In this document: positions 55,838 through 64,000 of the stretch, piece after piece
Position numbering within the stretch: position 1 is the first letter of the stretch
Layout of the letters: the number at the start of each line of letters is the position of its first letter
NCBI RefSeq assembly: GCF_009811415.1
Contig: NZ_BLIG01000024.1
Span: 186,001-250,000, forward strand
Origin: Alteromonas sp. KUL106
Lineage (GTDB): Bacteria > Pseudomonadota > Gammaproteobacteria > Enterobacterales > Alteromonadaceae
DNA: 64,000 nucleotides
Direction of reading: 5' to 3'
Notes under the pieces: generated by a model
Databases searched by the model: none
What the model was told of the DNA's origin: nothing
Seen by the model: the letters and a program-made list of their open reading frames with translations, nothing else
Program-made: the position numbers and the translations under genes

Positions 55838-56792
55838 CGCACGACCTCAAGCGGGGGTAAAACTCCGTGATGATGAAAAAGTAAAACACATTCCTGTCAC
55901 GATTATCCCTTCCGAAAAGGAAGAGATGTTGCGCAAGCCTGAATGGATAAAAATCAAACTTCCTCGAACTACCGAGAAAATTGACCATATCAAGCAAACG
56001 CTTCGCAAAAACAACCTTCACTCAGTGTGTGAGGAAGCAAGCTGTCCTAACCTTGCAGAGTGCTTTAATCACGGCACCGCGACTTTCATGATTTTGGGCG
56101 ACATCTGTACTCGTCGTTGCCCGTTCTGTGACGTAGCTCATGGTAAGCCGTTACCGCCGAGTGCTGAAGAGCCGGAAAAGCTAGCGAAAACGATTGCAGA
56201 AATGAACTTGCGCTATGTTGTTATCACGTCGGTGGACCGAGATGATTTACGTGACGGTGGCGCGCAACATTTTGTCGACTGTATCAATGCAATACGTGAA
56301 CACAGTCCAAGTACGACCATTGAAGTACTCGTCCCTGATTTCCGCGGACGTATGGACCGGGCGCTAGAAATTTTCAAAAACGGCGTACCAGACGTATTTA
56401 ATCACAACCTCGAGACCATCCCTCGCCTATACCGTGAATGCCGTCCGGGTGCTAATTATCAATGGTCACTGGATCTACTTAAGAAATTCAAAGCACAACA
56501 CCCTGACGTAATGACCAAATCGGGATTGATGATGGGTATGGGCGAAGAAAATGAAGAGATCCAAGGCGTATTGGATGACCTTCGCGCTCACGATGTCGAT
56601 ATGCTCACACTTGGCCAATATTTACAACCAAGCCGCCATCATTATCCGGTTAAACGTTACGTGCACCCTAAAGAATTTGATGCGTTAGGCGATTATGCAA
56701 AAGAAATCGGCTTTAAACATGCAGCCTGCGGTCCTATGGTGCGCTCAAGTTATCATGCCGATCAGCAAGCGGCAGGTAAGGAAGTTAAATAG
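55830..56792 (+). CDS. lipA: Lipoyl synthase
   Basis: 320 residues from ATG 55830, with GAAGG seven bases upstream and an 8-base overlap with lipB; an earlier in-frame TTG (55800) is rejected. Radical-SAM enzyme with both clusters: [12 protein letters not shown] for the auxiliary 4Fe-4S and CTRRCPFC for the SAM cluster; [17 protein letters not shown] and [12 protein letters not shown] follow. It inserts the two sulfurs of lipoate. A hairpin (see 56862) ends the cluster. Confidence 0.97.
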   Translation: MSNARPQAGVKLRDDEKVKHIPVTIIPSEKEEMLRKPEWIKIKLPRTTEKIDHIKQTLRKNNLHSVCEEASCPNLAECFNHGTATFMILGDICTRRCPFCDVAHGKPLPPSAEEPEKLAKTIAEMNLRYVVITSVDRDDLRDGGAQHFVDCINAIREHSPSTTIEVLVPDFRGRMDRALEIFKNGVPDVFNHNLETIPRLYRECRPGANYQWSLDLLKKFKAQHPDVMTKSGLMMGMGEENEEIQGVLDDLRAHDVDMLTLGQYLQPSRHHYPVKRYVHPKEFDALGDYAKEIGFKHAACGPMVRSSYHADQQAAGKEVK

Positions 56793-56861
56793 TAAGCAGT
56801 ACCATTAAGCCAGAGGCCGCCTCAATGGCGCTATCGCTTGACTAAACTTACTCATATTTAA

Positions 56862-56890
56862 AAGCGGTGATCATCACCGCTTCTTTATTT
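56862..56890 (+). terminator. Terminator of lipBA; otherwise gene-free 56793-57113
   Basis: AAGCGGTGA-TCA-TCACCGCTT followed by CTTTATTT. The stem is a near-perfect palindrome but the T-run is interrupted. The remainder of this 321-base interval up to ansA shows no gene or repeat I can support. Confidence 0.65.
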
Positions 56891-57113
56891 CTAGCTCCCC
56901 TAGCCCTCTACAAAAACAAACGGTATCAATTGTCACTTTACGTGCGCTACTCCCCGCGATTACGAACATTTTAACGCTCGCTGAGTGAGCAATTAACGAT
57001 GCGGACTGGTACAACAGTATTTCGGGGTGACAAAACGCTGGGTATTGATAGAATGCCCCACACATTCGCTATCTGTTTTGAAAGCATTTTCAAATACGTG
57101 AAAAGGTCACACC

Positions 57114-58121
57114 ATGCGCAAACATATCTACATTGCCTATACGGGTGGAACAATTGGTATGAAGCCATCTAAACAAGGCTATGTGCCAGCAGCCGGCTTC
57201 TTGTCAGATACATTGAAAAAGATGCCAGAGTTCCATCGACCTGAAATGCCTCTTTTTACATTACACGAATACGACAATCTTATAGATTCATCAGACATGG
57301 ACCCATCAGATTGGCAGCGCATTGCTGATGATATAGCCACTAATTACGATAAGTATGACGGATTCATCATTCTGCACGGCACTGACACAATGGCCTACAC
57401 AGCATCGGCATTAAGTTTCATGCTTGAAGATTTGTCAAAGCCGGTTATTGTTACTGGCTCTCAAATTCCACTTGCGGAACTTCGTTCAGACGGTCAAGTT
57501 AACCTTCTTAACGCGCTATATGTGGCAGCCAATTTTCCCATCGCTGAAGTTGGCCTATTCTTCAATAACAGGCTTCTGCGCGGAAACCGAAGTCGAAAAG
57601 TTGATGCAGATGGCTTTAGCGCGTTTGATTCACCTAACTTCCCTCCACTATTGGAAGCAGGAATTAACATTCGCCTTAAAGCCGGCACCATGGCCAGCGC
57701 TCCAAACAACGCCTTAACGGTATCAAGTGTAAAAGCCCAGCCCATCGGTATGGTAAGCTTATATCCTGGTATAGCACCTGAAGTAATAAAAAATACCCTT
57801 CAACAGCCTGTGAATGCACTTATCCTTCTGAGCTACGGTGTGGGCAATGCTCCGCAGAACCCTGAACTTATTGCACAGCTTAAATATGCTAAGTCTCGCG
57901 AGATCCCTGTATTGAACTGTACTCAGTGTATGCGAGGCCGGGTAAACATGGGCGGTTACGCTACCGGGCATGGCCTTCAAGAGGTGGGCGTACTCTCTGG
58001 AAGCGATATGACACCAGAAGCCGCGCTTGCCAAACTTCATTATCTCTTGAGCAAGGGCCTCTCGTTTGAAGAGATGTGTCGATTGCTTACCCAGAACTTA
58101 CGCGGCGAATTGAGTGAGTAG
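57114..58121 (+). CDS. ansA: L-asparaginase type I (cytoplasmic)
   Basis: 335 residues without signal peptide, as in E. coli AnsA. Active-site Thr loops IAYTGGTIGM and IILHGTDTMAYTASAL, plus TGSQIPLAELRSDGQVNLLNAL. It hydrolyses asparagine to aspartate and ammonia. AAAAGG precedes the ATG by eight bases. Next gene 77 bp downstream on the same strand. Confidence 0.95.
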   Translation: MRKHIYIAYTGGTIGMKPSKQGYVPAAGFLSDTLKKMPEFHRPEMPLFTLHEYDNLIDSSDMDPSDWQRIADDIATNYDKYDGFIILHGTDTMAYTASALSFMLEDLSKPVIVTGSQIPLAELRSDGQVNLLNALYVAANFPIAEVGLFFNNRLLRGNRSRKVDADGFSAFDSPNFPPLLEAGINIRLKAGTMASAPNNALTVSSVKAQPIGMVSLYPGIAPEVIKNTLQQPVNALILLSYGVGNAPQNPELIAQLKYAKSREIPVLNCTQCMRGRVNMGGYATGHGLQEVGVLSGSDMTPEAALAKLHYLLSKGLSFEEMCRLLTQNLRGELSE

Positions 58122-58198
58122 TACCTGATTGTTCCCCAGTTCGAGCAAGTCTGAAACGTTTTGGTTTAAAGAACGTAAATAAAGGAAAGGTTATAACC

Positions 58199-59038
58199 GT
58201 GACAACAACATATACCGGGGTGCTCAGAAAAATGCGCACCTCTGCCGATGACAATAATACCGTTTGCTACACACTCCCAATTGGTGATGAATTATTAGAC
58301 ATCAACGGGCTCATTGGCAAAGAAGTCACCTTGACATACTCTGGCGACATTCACTGCGTACATTGTAACCGTAAGACCAAAAAGAGTTTTAACCAAGGTT
58401 ATTGCTACCCCTGCCTTATCTCACTTGCCCAGTGCGACAGCTGTATTATAAAACCTGAGAAGTGCCACTATCACGAGGGAACGTGCAGAGAGCCCGAGTG
58501 GGGAGAAGCACACTGCTTTAGTGATCACTTTGTTTATTTAGCAAACACAGGCACGGTAAAAGTGGGGATTACACGTCAGGTCACACAAGGCATATCTAGT
58601 CGATGGATGGATCAAGGCGCTACTCAAGCCACCGTTATGCTGCGCGTACCTGACAGGCTCACAAGTGGACTAGTCGAAACCTTATGCAAAGACCATATTG
58701 CCGACAAAACAAATTGGCGCACCATGCTAAAAGGTAAACCTGATGACGTTGATTTGACGCAGGTCAAAACTGAACTTATGAAAAAAATCGAGGGCGAATT
58801 AGAAGCACTAAAGCAAGAAAAAGGGCTTCAGGCCGTATCAGAAGTCGACGGTGCTATTCACGACATACATTACCCCGTAGAAGCGTATCCAGTGAAAATC
58901 AAGTCTCTTAATTTGGATAAAGAGCCCGCGTTCTCAGGCACGTTACAAGGCGTTAAAGGGCAATATTGGATGTTAGACGAAGATCGCGTCATCAATATTC
59001 GAAAGTTCGCTGGGTACAATGTGCAAATCGCATTTTAG
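58199..59038 (+). CDS. DUF2797 zinc-binding protein
   Basis: 279 residues from GTG 58199, with AAGGAAAGG upstream. Four-cysteine pairs CVHCNRKTKKSFNQGYCYPC and CDSC suggest a zinc ribbon; DHFVYLANTGTVKVGITR near 120 is the conserved GIY-YIG-like segment reported for DUF2797; later LVETLCKDHIADKTNWRTML. Role unknown; possibly nucleic-acid related from the GIY-YIG-like fold. I rely on the characteristic KVGITR and cysteine arrangement. Confidence 0.85.
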   Translation: MTTTYTGVLRKMRTSADDNNTVCYTLPIGDELLDINGLIGKEVTLTYSGDIHCVHCNRKTKKSFNQGYCYPCLISLAQCDSCIIKPEKCHYHEGTCREPEWGEAHCFSDHFVYLANTGTVKVGITRQVTQGISSRWMDQGATQATVMLRVPDRLTSGLVETLCKDHIADKTNWRTMLKGKPDDVDLTQVKTELMKKIEGELEALKQEKGLQAVSEVDGAIHDIHYPVEAYPVKIKSLNLDKEPAFSGTLQGVKGQYWMLDEDRVINIRKFAGYNVQIAF

Positions 59039-59054
59039 CACCTTACACTGCCTG

Positions 59055-59095
59055 AAAAAGCCTGCCAGTTTTTCGCTAAACGAACGCTAGCAGGC
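59055..59095 (-). terminator. Terminator of the nitroreductase gene
   Basis: On the minus strand GCCTGCTAG and CTGGCAGGC pair (one G-U) around an 18-base loop, followed by TTTTTC. Lies between two convergent genes. Confidence 0.6.
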
Positions 59096-59129
59096 CTATT
59101 CGATGAGTACTGGCAGCTTGATGAATAAG

Positions 59130-59681
59130 CTACTGCCAGAACTCGAAGTAATCGCTTGAATTTCGCTGTGGCTTTGGTGCTGGCTCAAAGGCGGGCGTTC
59201 CAAGATACAAGAACCCGACTAACTCATCTTCTTCACTCAAACCCAGTCCATTTCTTACCGTATCACATTGAGCGTAGCTACCTGTGCGCCACATACCGTT
59301 AAATCCCTGTGCCACTGCCGCCATTTGCATTGCCATGACGCCGCAGCTCGCTGAAGCTATTTGTTCAACCCTTGGAACCTTTTCATGCTCAATATGTTTT
59401 GCAATAGCAACAATAACCATTGGAGCACGATGAGGAAGCTGCACTGCCCTCTCAATTTCTTTCTGCGTTTTGTCGTTTTCTATGGCAGACTGTTCATATA
59501 ATGCACCGAGTTTATCCAACCCCTTTCCAGTGCACACAATAAATCGCCATGGGGTTAAACACGCATGATCAGGCGCTCGCAGCGCAGCCTGCATAATATT
59601 TTCAAGCGCATCACCGCTGGGTGCAGGAGATTCTAAACGTGGCTGAGAGCTTCGATTCAATAATAATGTTAATGCGTCCAT
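59130..59681 (-). CDS. YdjA-like nitroreductase
   Basis: 183 residues from ATG 59681 (MDALTLLLNRSSQPRLESPA; GGGACGGA just upstream); the frame is open 40 codons further but without a ribosome site. Typical compact nitroreductase as E. coli YdjA: ALRAPDHACLTPWRFIV binds FMN phosphate, GFNGMWRTGSYA is the second flavin loop, and FLYLGTP closes it. NAD(P)H/FMN-dependent reduction; natural substrate unknown. Confidence 0.9.
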   Translation of the reverse strand: MDALTLLLNRSSQPRLESPAPSGDALENIMQAALRAPDHACLTPWRFIVCTGKGLDKLGALYEQSAIENDKTQKEIERAVQLPHRAPMVIVAIAKHIEHEKVPRVEQIASASCGVMAMQMAAVAQGFNGMWRTGSYAQCDTVRNGLGLSEEDELVGFLYLGTPAFEPAPKPQRNSSDYFEFWQ

Positions 59682-59803
59682 ATCCGTCCCTACTTTATTT
59701 AGAATGACTCGGTAACTTACAAACACAATGCGCGTGTTGCTATAAACCAACGTCATGTTTGAAACTCGCTCAGAGTAACTCGAAGATCTTACGGTCCGCA
59801 AAC

Positions 59804-59830
59804 AAAAAAGACCAGAATATTCCGGTCTTT
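59804..59830 (-). terminator. Terminator of the DoxX gene
   Basis: On the minus strand AAAGACCG-GAATATT-CTGGTCTTTTTTG; a stem of 7 bp and a T6 run about 35 bases after the stop. Confidence 0.8.
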
Positions 59831-59862
59831 GAATATGGCTAACTCAAAGAAAATGGTGCGTG

Positions 59863-60474
59863 CTAACCCTTTTTAGATAAGAGCCATTGACTCATAAAGT
59901 AATCGACGCTGAGAAAGCGCCCGCCGCCATAAATAAACAGGACCAAAAACATAATAAAATAGGTTGCGGCAAACTCCATTCCGTTGTTTAAAACGACTAG
60001 GTTCCCACTAGAAGTAAGCCAGTCGTAATGACCATGCTCCTGCAATAAAGATTTTGCCGCCGCCAGTTTCTGTGGCGCCTCCATAATGCTTTGATTGTAA
60101 AAAATTGCGCCATCGGCCAACCATGATGATGCATCAGCAATGGCTAACCAACCGTGCTTTGCATGAACACTTACCATTGCGACGAGCATGGTTATCATTA
60201 AAGGAATACTGGCCAAGCGAGTCATCGCGCCAAACAGTATAAATACTCCACCTATCAGTTCGGCTCCTGTAGCCAACAATGCCATGAGAAAGGGCAAGGG
60301 TAAGCCCAATCCATAGTCTTCATTTCCAAACCAATCAACCGTACTCTCGAAGCTTGAAGCTTTGTTCCAACCGGCTTGAATTATGATTGGAGCTAAATAT
60401 AAACGCAGTAAAAGTAGCGGCAAGCCATCAAATAAATGCAGTCGTGCTACGAACTGCTGATAAAGATTAATCAT
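59863..60474 (-). CDS. DoxX family membrane protein
   Basis: 203 residues with four or five membrane helices. RLYLAPIIIQAGWNKAS and ATGAELIGGVFILFGAMTRLASI are the DoxX signature (Gx3K after helix 1, GAEL/GG in helix 2). A hydrophilic insert (about 110-155) is longer than in short DoxX proteins of about 130-140 residues. DoxX members are membrane parts of oxidoreductases or of unknown function; no partner nearby. Confidence 0.85.
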   Translation of the reverse strand: MINLYQQFVARLHLFDGLPLLLLRLYLAPIIIQAGWNKASSFESTVDWFGNEDYGLGLPLPFLMALLATGAELIGGVFILFGAMTRLASIPLMITMLVAMVSVHAKHGWLAIADASSWLADGAIFYNQSIMEAPQKLAAAKSLLQEHGHYDWLTSSGNLVVLNNGMEFAATYFIMFLVLFIYGGGRFLSVDYFMSQWLLSKKG

Positions 60475-60518
60475 GGTATTCTCTATGTATTGTCATTTTA
60501 ATAAGAGAACGAGACTTC

Positions 60519-60737
60519 ATGAAAAAAATTTCATCGCATAAAAATACCTCGTCTCCATTTTCTAGAATCATGCAAAAAGGGCAGAGTAAAACAGGCTACA
60601 AGGCGAGAAAGGGTAAGTTTCTGATGTGTATGAGCGATGACGATCACAAGCAAATAGCCCGCCTCATTGCTAAATGGCTCGACGATGACAGGCCTAGCAC
60701 GCAAGCGCGCTTTTGTAAAAATGACATGAGGAAATGA
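60519..60737 (+). CDS. Small basic protein, unknown
   Basis: 72 residues from ATG 60519: a Lys/Ser-rich start (MKKISSHKNTSSPFSRIMQK), then KGKFLMCMSDDDHKQIARLI and a WLDDD end helix. Divergent from the DoxX gene. No family identified; weak ribosome site (AACGAGA). The 170 bases to sppA hold nothing I can support. Confidence 0.45.
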   Translation: MKKISSHKNTSSPFSRIMQKGQSKTGYKARKGKFLMCMSDDDHKQIARLIAKWLDDDRPSTQARFCKNDMRK

Positions 60738-60904
60738 AGTGCTAAAACCGCTAATCCAAACAATAAAAATGCTCGCTCACAAAAAATTACAATTAAGTTA
60801 GCGATCTTATGGGTTTTAGGTAACATAATAGAATGCAGTAAATTGAGCGAGCTAAGCCTATATCGTCTTGCTCTGATTAGTTAATTAAAAAAGGTAGTGA
60901 CAAC

Positions 60905-62770
60905 ATGGCAGCCAAAGGAAATTGGACTAAATCCTTGTTTATTGGCTTGTGGACGGTGCTTAACTTTACCCGCAAACTTTTCTTTAATCTGATTTTCATC
61001 GTTATATTCGTCGGACTGATTATCGCTATATCGGGTCAGGAAGACGAAAAGCTCACTGTCAACAAAGACAGCGCATTATTCCTTACCTTAAACGGTAAAC
61101 TTGTTATCGAGAAAGAAAGCATCGACCCGTTTGAGCAGTTCTTACAAGAATCGCTAGGCAGTGAGCCAGAAAATCCTGAAGTACTTGTTCGCGATGTGGT
61201 TAAGGTGCTAGAGAACGCGCAAAAAGATCGTCGCATAAAAGCGCTTGTGCTCGACCTACAGGGTTTAACAGGTGGAGGCTTAGATAAGCTTCGCACTGTT
61301 GCCAATGCGATTGATGCATTCAAAGAATCTGAAAAGCCTGTCTATGCCATCGGTGATTACTTTTCACAAGACCAGTACTACCTCGCCGCTCATGCCGATA
61401 ACATCTATCTCAACCCAATGGGTGGTTTGATGTTTGAGGGCTACGGTCGCTATGGCATGTACTTCAAAGATATGCTGGAGAAACTTAAAGTCACTACGCA
61501 CATTTTCCGCGTAGGGACCTACAAGTCTGCTGTTGAGCCTATTATGCGCAACGATATGTCAGAAGAAGCAAAGGAAGCTGAGAAACAGTGGCTTGATGGA
61601 TATTGGGCGCAATACAAAGCGGATGTGGCTGCCGCGCGTGGCATTGATGAAACCAATTTCGATGAAACGCTCGAGGGTTTGCTGTCAAAATTTGAAGCTG
61701 CGGGTGGTGATTTCGCTCAATATGCGCTTCAGAACCAGTGGGTAGACGCACTGAAAACGCGTGAAGAAGTGCGACGTGAACTTATTGACTTGGTCGGTGA
61801 GGACGACAACGAACTTGGCGTGAATCTGACGTCCTTCAACAGCTATTTGAAAGTGATTAACCCTCCTATGCCAACGATTGAGTCTGACATGGATAAAGTG
61901 GCTATCGTCGTTGCTAAGGGCACTATTTTAGACGGTAATCAAAAAGCAGGGACTATTGGAGGAGATAGTACAGCTCGCCTTCTCAGAAAAGCCCGCTTAG
62001 ATGACAACGTTAAAGCAGTGGTACTTCAAATTGACTCTCCTGGGGGAAGTGCGTTTGCGTCTGAGGTAATACGTCAGGAAGTATTGCAACTTCAACAAGC
62101 CGGAAAGCCAGTTATCGCCTCAATGAGCACCTACGCAGCCTCTGGGGGTTACTGGATAGCGGCAAGCACTGACAAGATCATTGCCAGCCCTAGCACTATT
62201 ACTGGTTCCATTGGTGTGTTTGGAATGTTTATGACCTACGAAAACTCGTTAGATTATCTAGGTATTCACAGTGATGGTGTTGGCTCCACTGAACTTGCTG
62301 GTTTCTCCGCTGTTCGTCCGTTAGCCCCTGAGTTCGGTCAAATTCTTCAGCGCAATGTAGAAAACACCTATGGCAACTTTCTGTCATTAGTTTCACAGGC
62401 CCGCGGTATGTCAGTTGACGAGGTTGACCGTGTCGCGCAAGGTAGAGTGTGGATTGGAGAAGATGCGATTGAATTAGGTCTCGTTGACCAGCTTGGTACT
62501 ATTGATGACGCCATCGCTGCGGCAGCTGAAATGGCTGAGCTCGAAAATTATGATACCTTTTACGTCAAACGCACCTTAAGTGCTCAAGAAATTTTCTGGA
62601 AAGAGTTTTTCGGACAAGCAATGACTGTTGTTGGTAAGTGGCAGTTCGCCCATGCCGACTCTGCACTTGTTAATGAGTTTAAGCGTGTGCTTAATGAGTT
62701 TAGTTTGGTCAGTAAACTCAACGACCCCAAAGGCACCTATGTGCTGTGTTTACCCTGCGACATTAAATAG
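60905..62770 (+). CDS. sppA: Protease IV (signal peptide peptidase SppA)
   Basis: 621 residues, like E. coli SppA (618). One N-terminal membrane helix (about 20-43) and two tandem peptidase S49 halves. The general-base lysine lies in FRVGTYKSAVEP (about residue 204) and the serine nucleophile in STYAASGGYWIAAS (about 404). Cleaves leftover signal peptides in the membrane. SprT follows on the same strand with the stop directly before its open frame. Confidence 0.96.
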   Translation: MAAKGNWTKSLFIGLWTVLNFTRKLFFNLIFIVIFVGLIIAISGQEDEKLTVNKDSALFLTLNGKLVIEKESIDPFEQFLQESLGSEPENPEVLVRDVVKVLENAQKDRRIKALVLDLQGLTGGGLDKLRTVANAIDAFKESEKPVYAIGDYFSQDQYYLAAHADNIYLNPMGGLMFEGYGRYGMYFKDMLEKLKVTTHIFRVGTYKSAVEPIMRNDMSEEAKEAEKQWLDGYWAQYKADVAAARGIDETNFDETLEGLLSKFEAAGGDFAQYALQNQWVDALKTREEVRRELIDLVGEDDNELGVNLTSFNSYLKVINPPMPTIESDMDKVAIVVAKGTILDGNQKAGTIGGDSTARLLRKARLDDNVKAVVLQIDSPGGSAFASEVIRQEVLQLQQAGKPVIASMSTYAASGGYWIAASTDKIIASPSTITGSIGVFGMFMTYENSLDYLGIHSDGVGSTELAGFSAVRPLAPEFGQILQRNVENTYGNFLSLVSQARGMSVDEVDRVAQGRVWIGEDAIELGLVDQLGTIDDAIAAAAEMAELENYDTFYVKRTLSAQEIFWKEFFGQAMTVVGKWQFAHADSALVNEFKRVLNEFSLVSKLNDPKGTYVLCLPCDIK

Positions 62771-63321
62771 TTGACGGTAAACGTAAAAGAACGAACAGAG
62801 AGTGTCATATCGCTTCACATGATTTAACTCAGGAGCAGCGTCGCGTAATTACCGACGCTGTTTTTCATTGCTTACAGCAAGCAGAAGAGTACTTTTCCCG
62901 TCCCTTCCCCTACCCAACCATTACATTTCGACGTTCTGGTAGAAATGCGGGGACCGCTTTCTTGCAGCAAAACCGCCTTAACTTTCACCCTATTTTATAT
63001 AAAGAGAATACACGAGCATTTTTAGATGATGTCGTTCCACATGAGGTAAGCCATTTACTAACGTGGATACTTTTTGGAAAGGTTCAACCTCATGGGAAAG
63101 AGTGGCAGTCAATTATGATACATGTGTTTGGACGCAAACCTGACCCTACGCACCAATTTGATATTAAAGGGGTGACTCGCTCGTTTCACTACCGATGCGA
63201 ATGTGATTCTTATGCATTAAGTACCCGTAGACACAACAACATATTAAGAGGCGCTCAATACAAATGTAGGAAGTGCAGCGCCCCTCTTAGAATGACGAAA
63301 GAAGCTGAAGCTGAGCGCTGA
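62767..63321 (+). CDS. sprT: SprT-like zinc metalloprotein; start codon missing or frame-shifted
   Basis: Reading frame from 62767 gives, after an unclear start, HDLTQEQRRVITDAVFHCLQ, a GRNAGTAFLQQNRLNFHPIL segment, VVPHEVSHLLTW (zinc HExxH) and, near the end, YRCECDSYALSTRRHNN with CRKC as zinc ribbon. It matches E. coli SprT (165 residues) along its length. But no ATG, GTG or TTG occurs in this frame before TTG 62962, which would cut off about 50 conserved residues. A TTG-started frame at 62771 encodes MTVNVKERTESVISLH and ends just where the sprT frame begins to look conserved, so a one-base frameshift near 62818 is likely, either real or an error. Confidence 0.82.
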   Translation: MVDGKRKRTNRECHIASHDLTQEQRRVITDAVFHCLQQAEEYFSRPFPYPTITFRRSGRNAGTAFLQQNRLNFHPILYKENTRAFLDDVVPHEVSHLLTWILFGKVQPHGKEWQSIMIHVFGRKPDPTHQFDIKGVTRSFHYRCECDSYALSTRRHNNILRGAQYKCRKCSAPLRMTKEAEAER

Positions 63322-63357
63322 AATCACCCTTATAAAGCTTTCGGTATAACAAGCAGC

Positions 63358-63807
63358 CTAGTTAAACCAGTGCTTTGTAAATACGTTATCAAGATCGTTA
63401 AAGGCCGTTTTAAGAAGCTGCGCTAACTCTTTATATTTTGGCTTCGACTTAGCATTGGCGACATTCACGCCTTGAGAGCGCATTTTAGTATGAATTTCTT
63501 GATACCAGCTTTTCAACTGCGGTGGTAAATACTGGTCAGAGCGATGCCCTAACCACAGTAAACCTTGCATTGGTAAGCTCAGAAAAAATGCACCTATCGC
63601 AATAGTTTGAGGTAAATAATCGGCACCTAGGTTTTGAAACAACAGTGCACAGGACACCATTGCCACGGGAGGCATGGTTTTTATCGCAAATTTCGTCGCT
63701 GCAACAACACGGCACTCTGGGAAGAACGCATACAGTTCCTTTCTCACAGGCCATGTCTTCATGTACTGCTGACCGTTTTTCAACATTGTCATTACTGATT
63801 GAGACAT
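63358..63807 (-). CDS. yfbV: UPF0208 membrane protein YfbV
   Basis: 149 residues from ATG 63807 (MSQSVMTMLKNGQQYMKTWP), with AGAGGTGG just upstream; the frame is open farther up but lacks a ribosome site. LKNGQQYMKTWPVRKELYAFFPECRVV, two membrane helices (about 42-62 and 68-90), QGLLWLGHRSDQYLPPQL are the family signatures. In E. coli YfbV affects Ter macrodomain organisation. It is convergent with sprT. Confidence 0.94.
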   Translation of the reverse strand: MSQSVMTMLKNGQQYMKTWPVRKELYAFFPECRVVAATKFAIKTMPPVAMVSCALLFQNLGADYLPQTIAIGAFFLSLPMQGLLWLGHRSDQYLPPQLKSWYQEIHTKMRSQGVNVANAKSKPKYKELAQLLKTAFNDLDNVFTKHWFN

Positions 63808-64000
63808 GGACCACCTCTCTTTAAACCATTCAACATTGTGACATGCTAGCTTCATACGCATAAACTGGCGATGTTTTAGTACCAAGCGCCCTTGCATCAG
63901 CACTCGGCCTCGTCATAAGTTTACTCCAGTATTATGAATCACGCTTAGTTAAATTGTAATAACCAATTTGGATAAAACGACCAGACAGGTCTAACGAAAG
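63808..64000. other. Right edge of window
   Basis: No supported gene. The stretch is upstream of yfbV and should contain its promoter. Nothing else recognisable. Confidence 0.4.

Overview
The window looks like chromosomal DNA of a marine gammaproteobacterium of the Alteromonadaceae, most probably Alteromonas. The basis is gene order and protein character, not a database search. The core blocks are typical gammaproteobacterial clusters: rlmE-ftsH-folP-glmM-tpiA-secG-tRNA-Leu, and leuS-lptE-holA-nadD-rsfS-rlmH-mrdA-mrdB-rlpA-dacA-ybeD-lipB-lipA. The accessory DNA at the left is more AT-rich.

Region 1 (1-11,070) is accessory. Almost every gene is on the minus strand, short, and of unknown or peripheral function: small membrane proteins, a MAPEG protein, an NTF2-like protein, DUF998, a P-loop kinase, a short MBOAT piece, a TonB-like lipoprotein, PhzF and DUF3885. 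Between 6.5 and 10.5 kb four gene junctions carry long imperfect palindromes with the layout of integron attC sites. In two of them the upstream gene's stop codon lies inside the first arm, and the next gene begins within about 20 bases of the last arm in three of them. No integrase gene is visible, so the stretch reads as a cluster of attC sites lacking an integrase (CALIN). A plus-strand block (8.33-9.51 kb) with a decayed RAYT transposase and a ccdAB toxin-antitoxin pair, bordered by repeats of GCCTGTCTTGTTT, seems to sit inside a fifth, split attC.

Region 2 (11.2-19.8 kb): DUF1244 protein, pnp (without rpsO upstream), a divergent HNH protein, an MscS-like channel, and the proline set proB-proA with the proline/Na+ symporter putP. 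Region 3 (20.2-31.4 kb): a poxvirus-type topoisomerase IB, a structured repeat resembling a MITE or IS end, a two-helix membrane protein, a HAD phosphatase, an SDR, DUF2878, an unusual phosphatase/lipid-kinase fusion next to gdhA, a hemerythrin, a Pmp3 peptide and a GGDEF-EAL protein with a broken GGDEF motif.

Region 4 (31.6-43.1 kb): tRNA-Leu(GAG), secG, tpiA, glmM, folP, ftsH and rlmE on the minus strand, divergent from yhbY; then an SDR, a truncated GGDEF remnant, a Lon-related protease and a secreted SRPBCC-like protein. Region 5 (43.4-56.8 kb): one long plus-strand run for leucyl-tRNA synthesis, LPS transport, replication clamp loading, NAD synthesis, ribosome silencing and methylation, cell elongation (PBP2, RodA, RlpA, DacA) and lipoic acid synthesis. 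Region 6 (57.1-64 kb): ansA, a DUF2797 protein, a nitroreductase, DoxX, sppA, an sprT whose reading frame has no normal start codon, and yfbV.

Main points of interest: the integrase-less cassette array with its split attC and RAYT/ccdAB block; the structured repeat near 21.4 kb; the phosphatase-DAG kinase fusion; the sprT start defect; and the GGDEF remnant.
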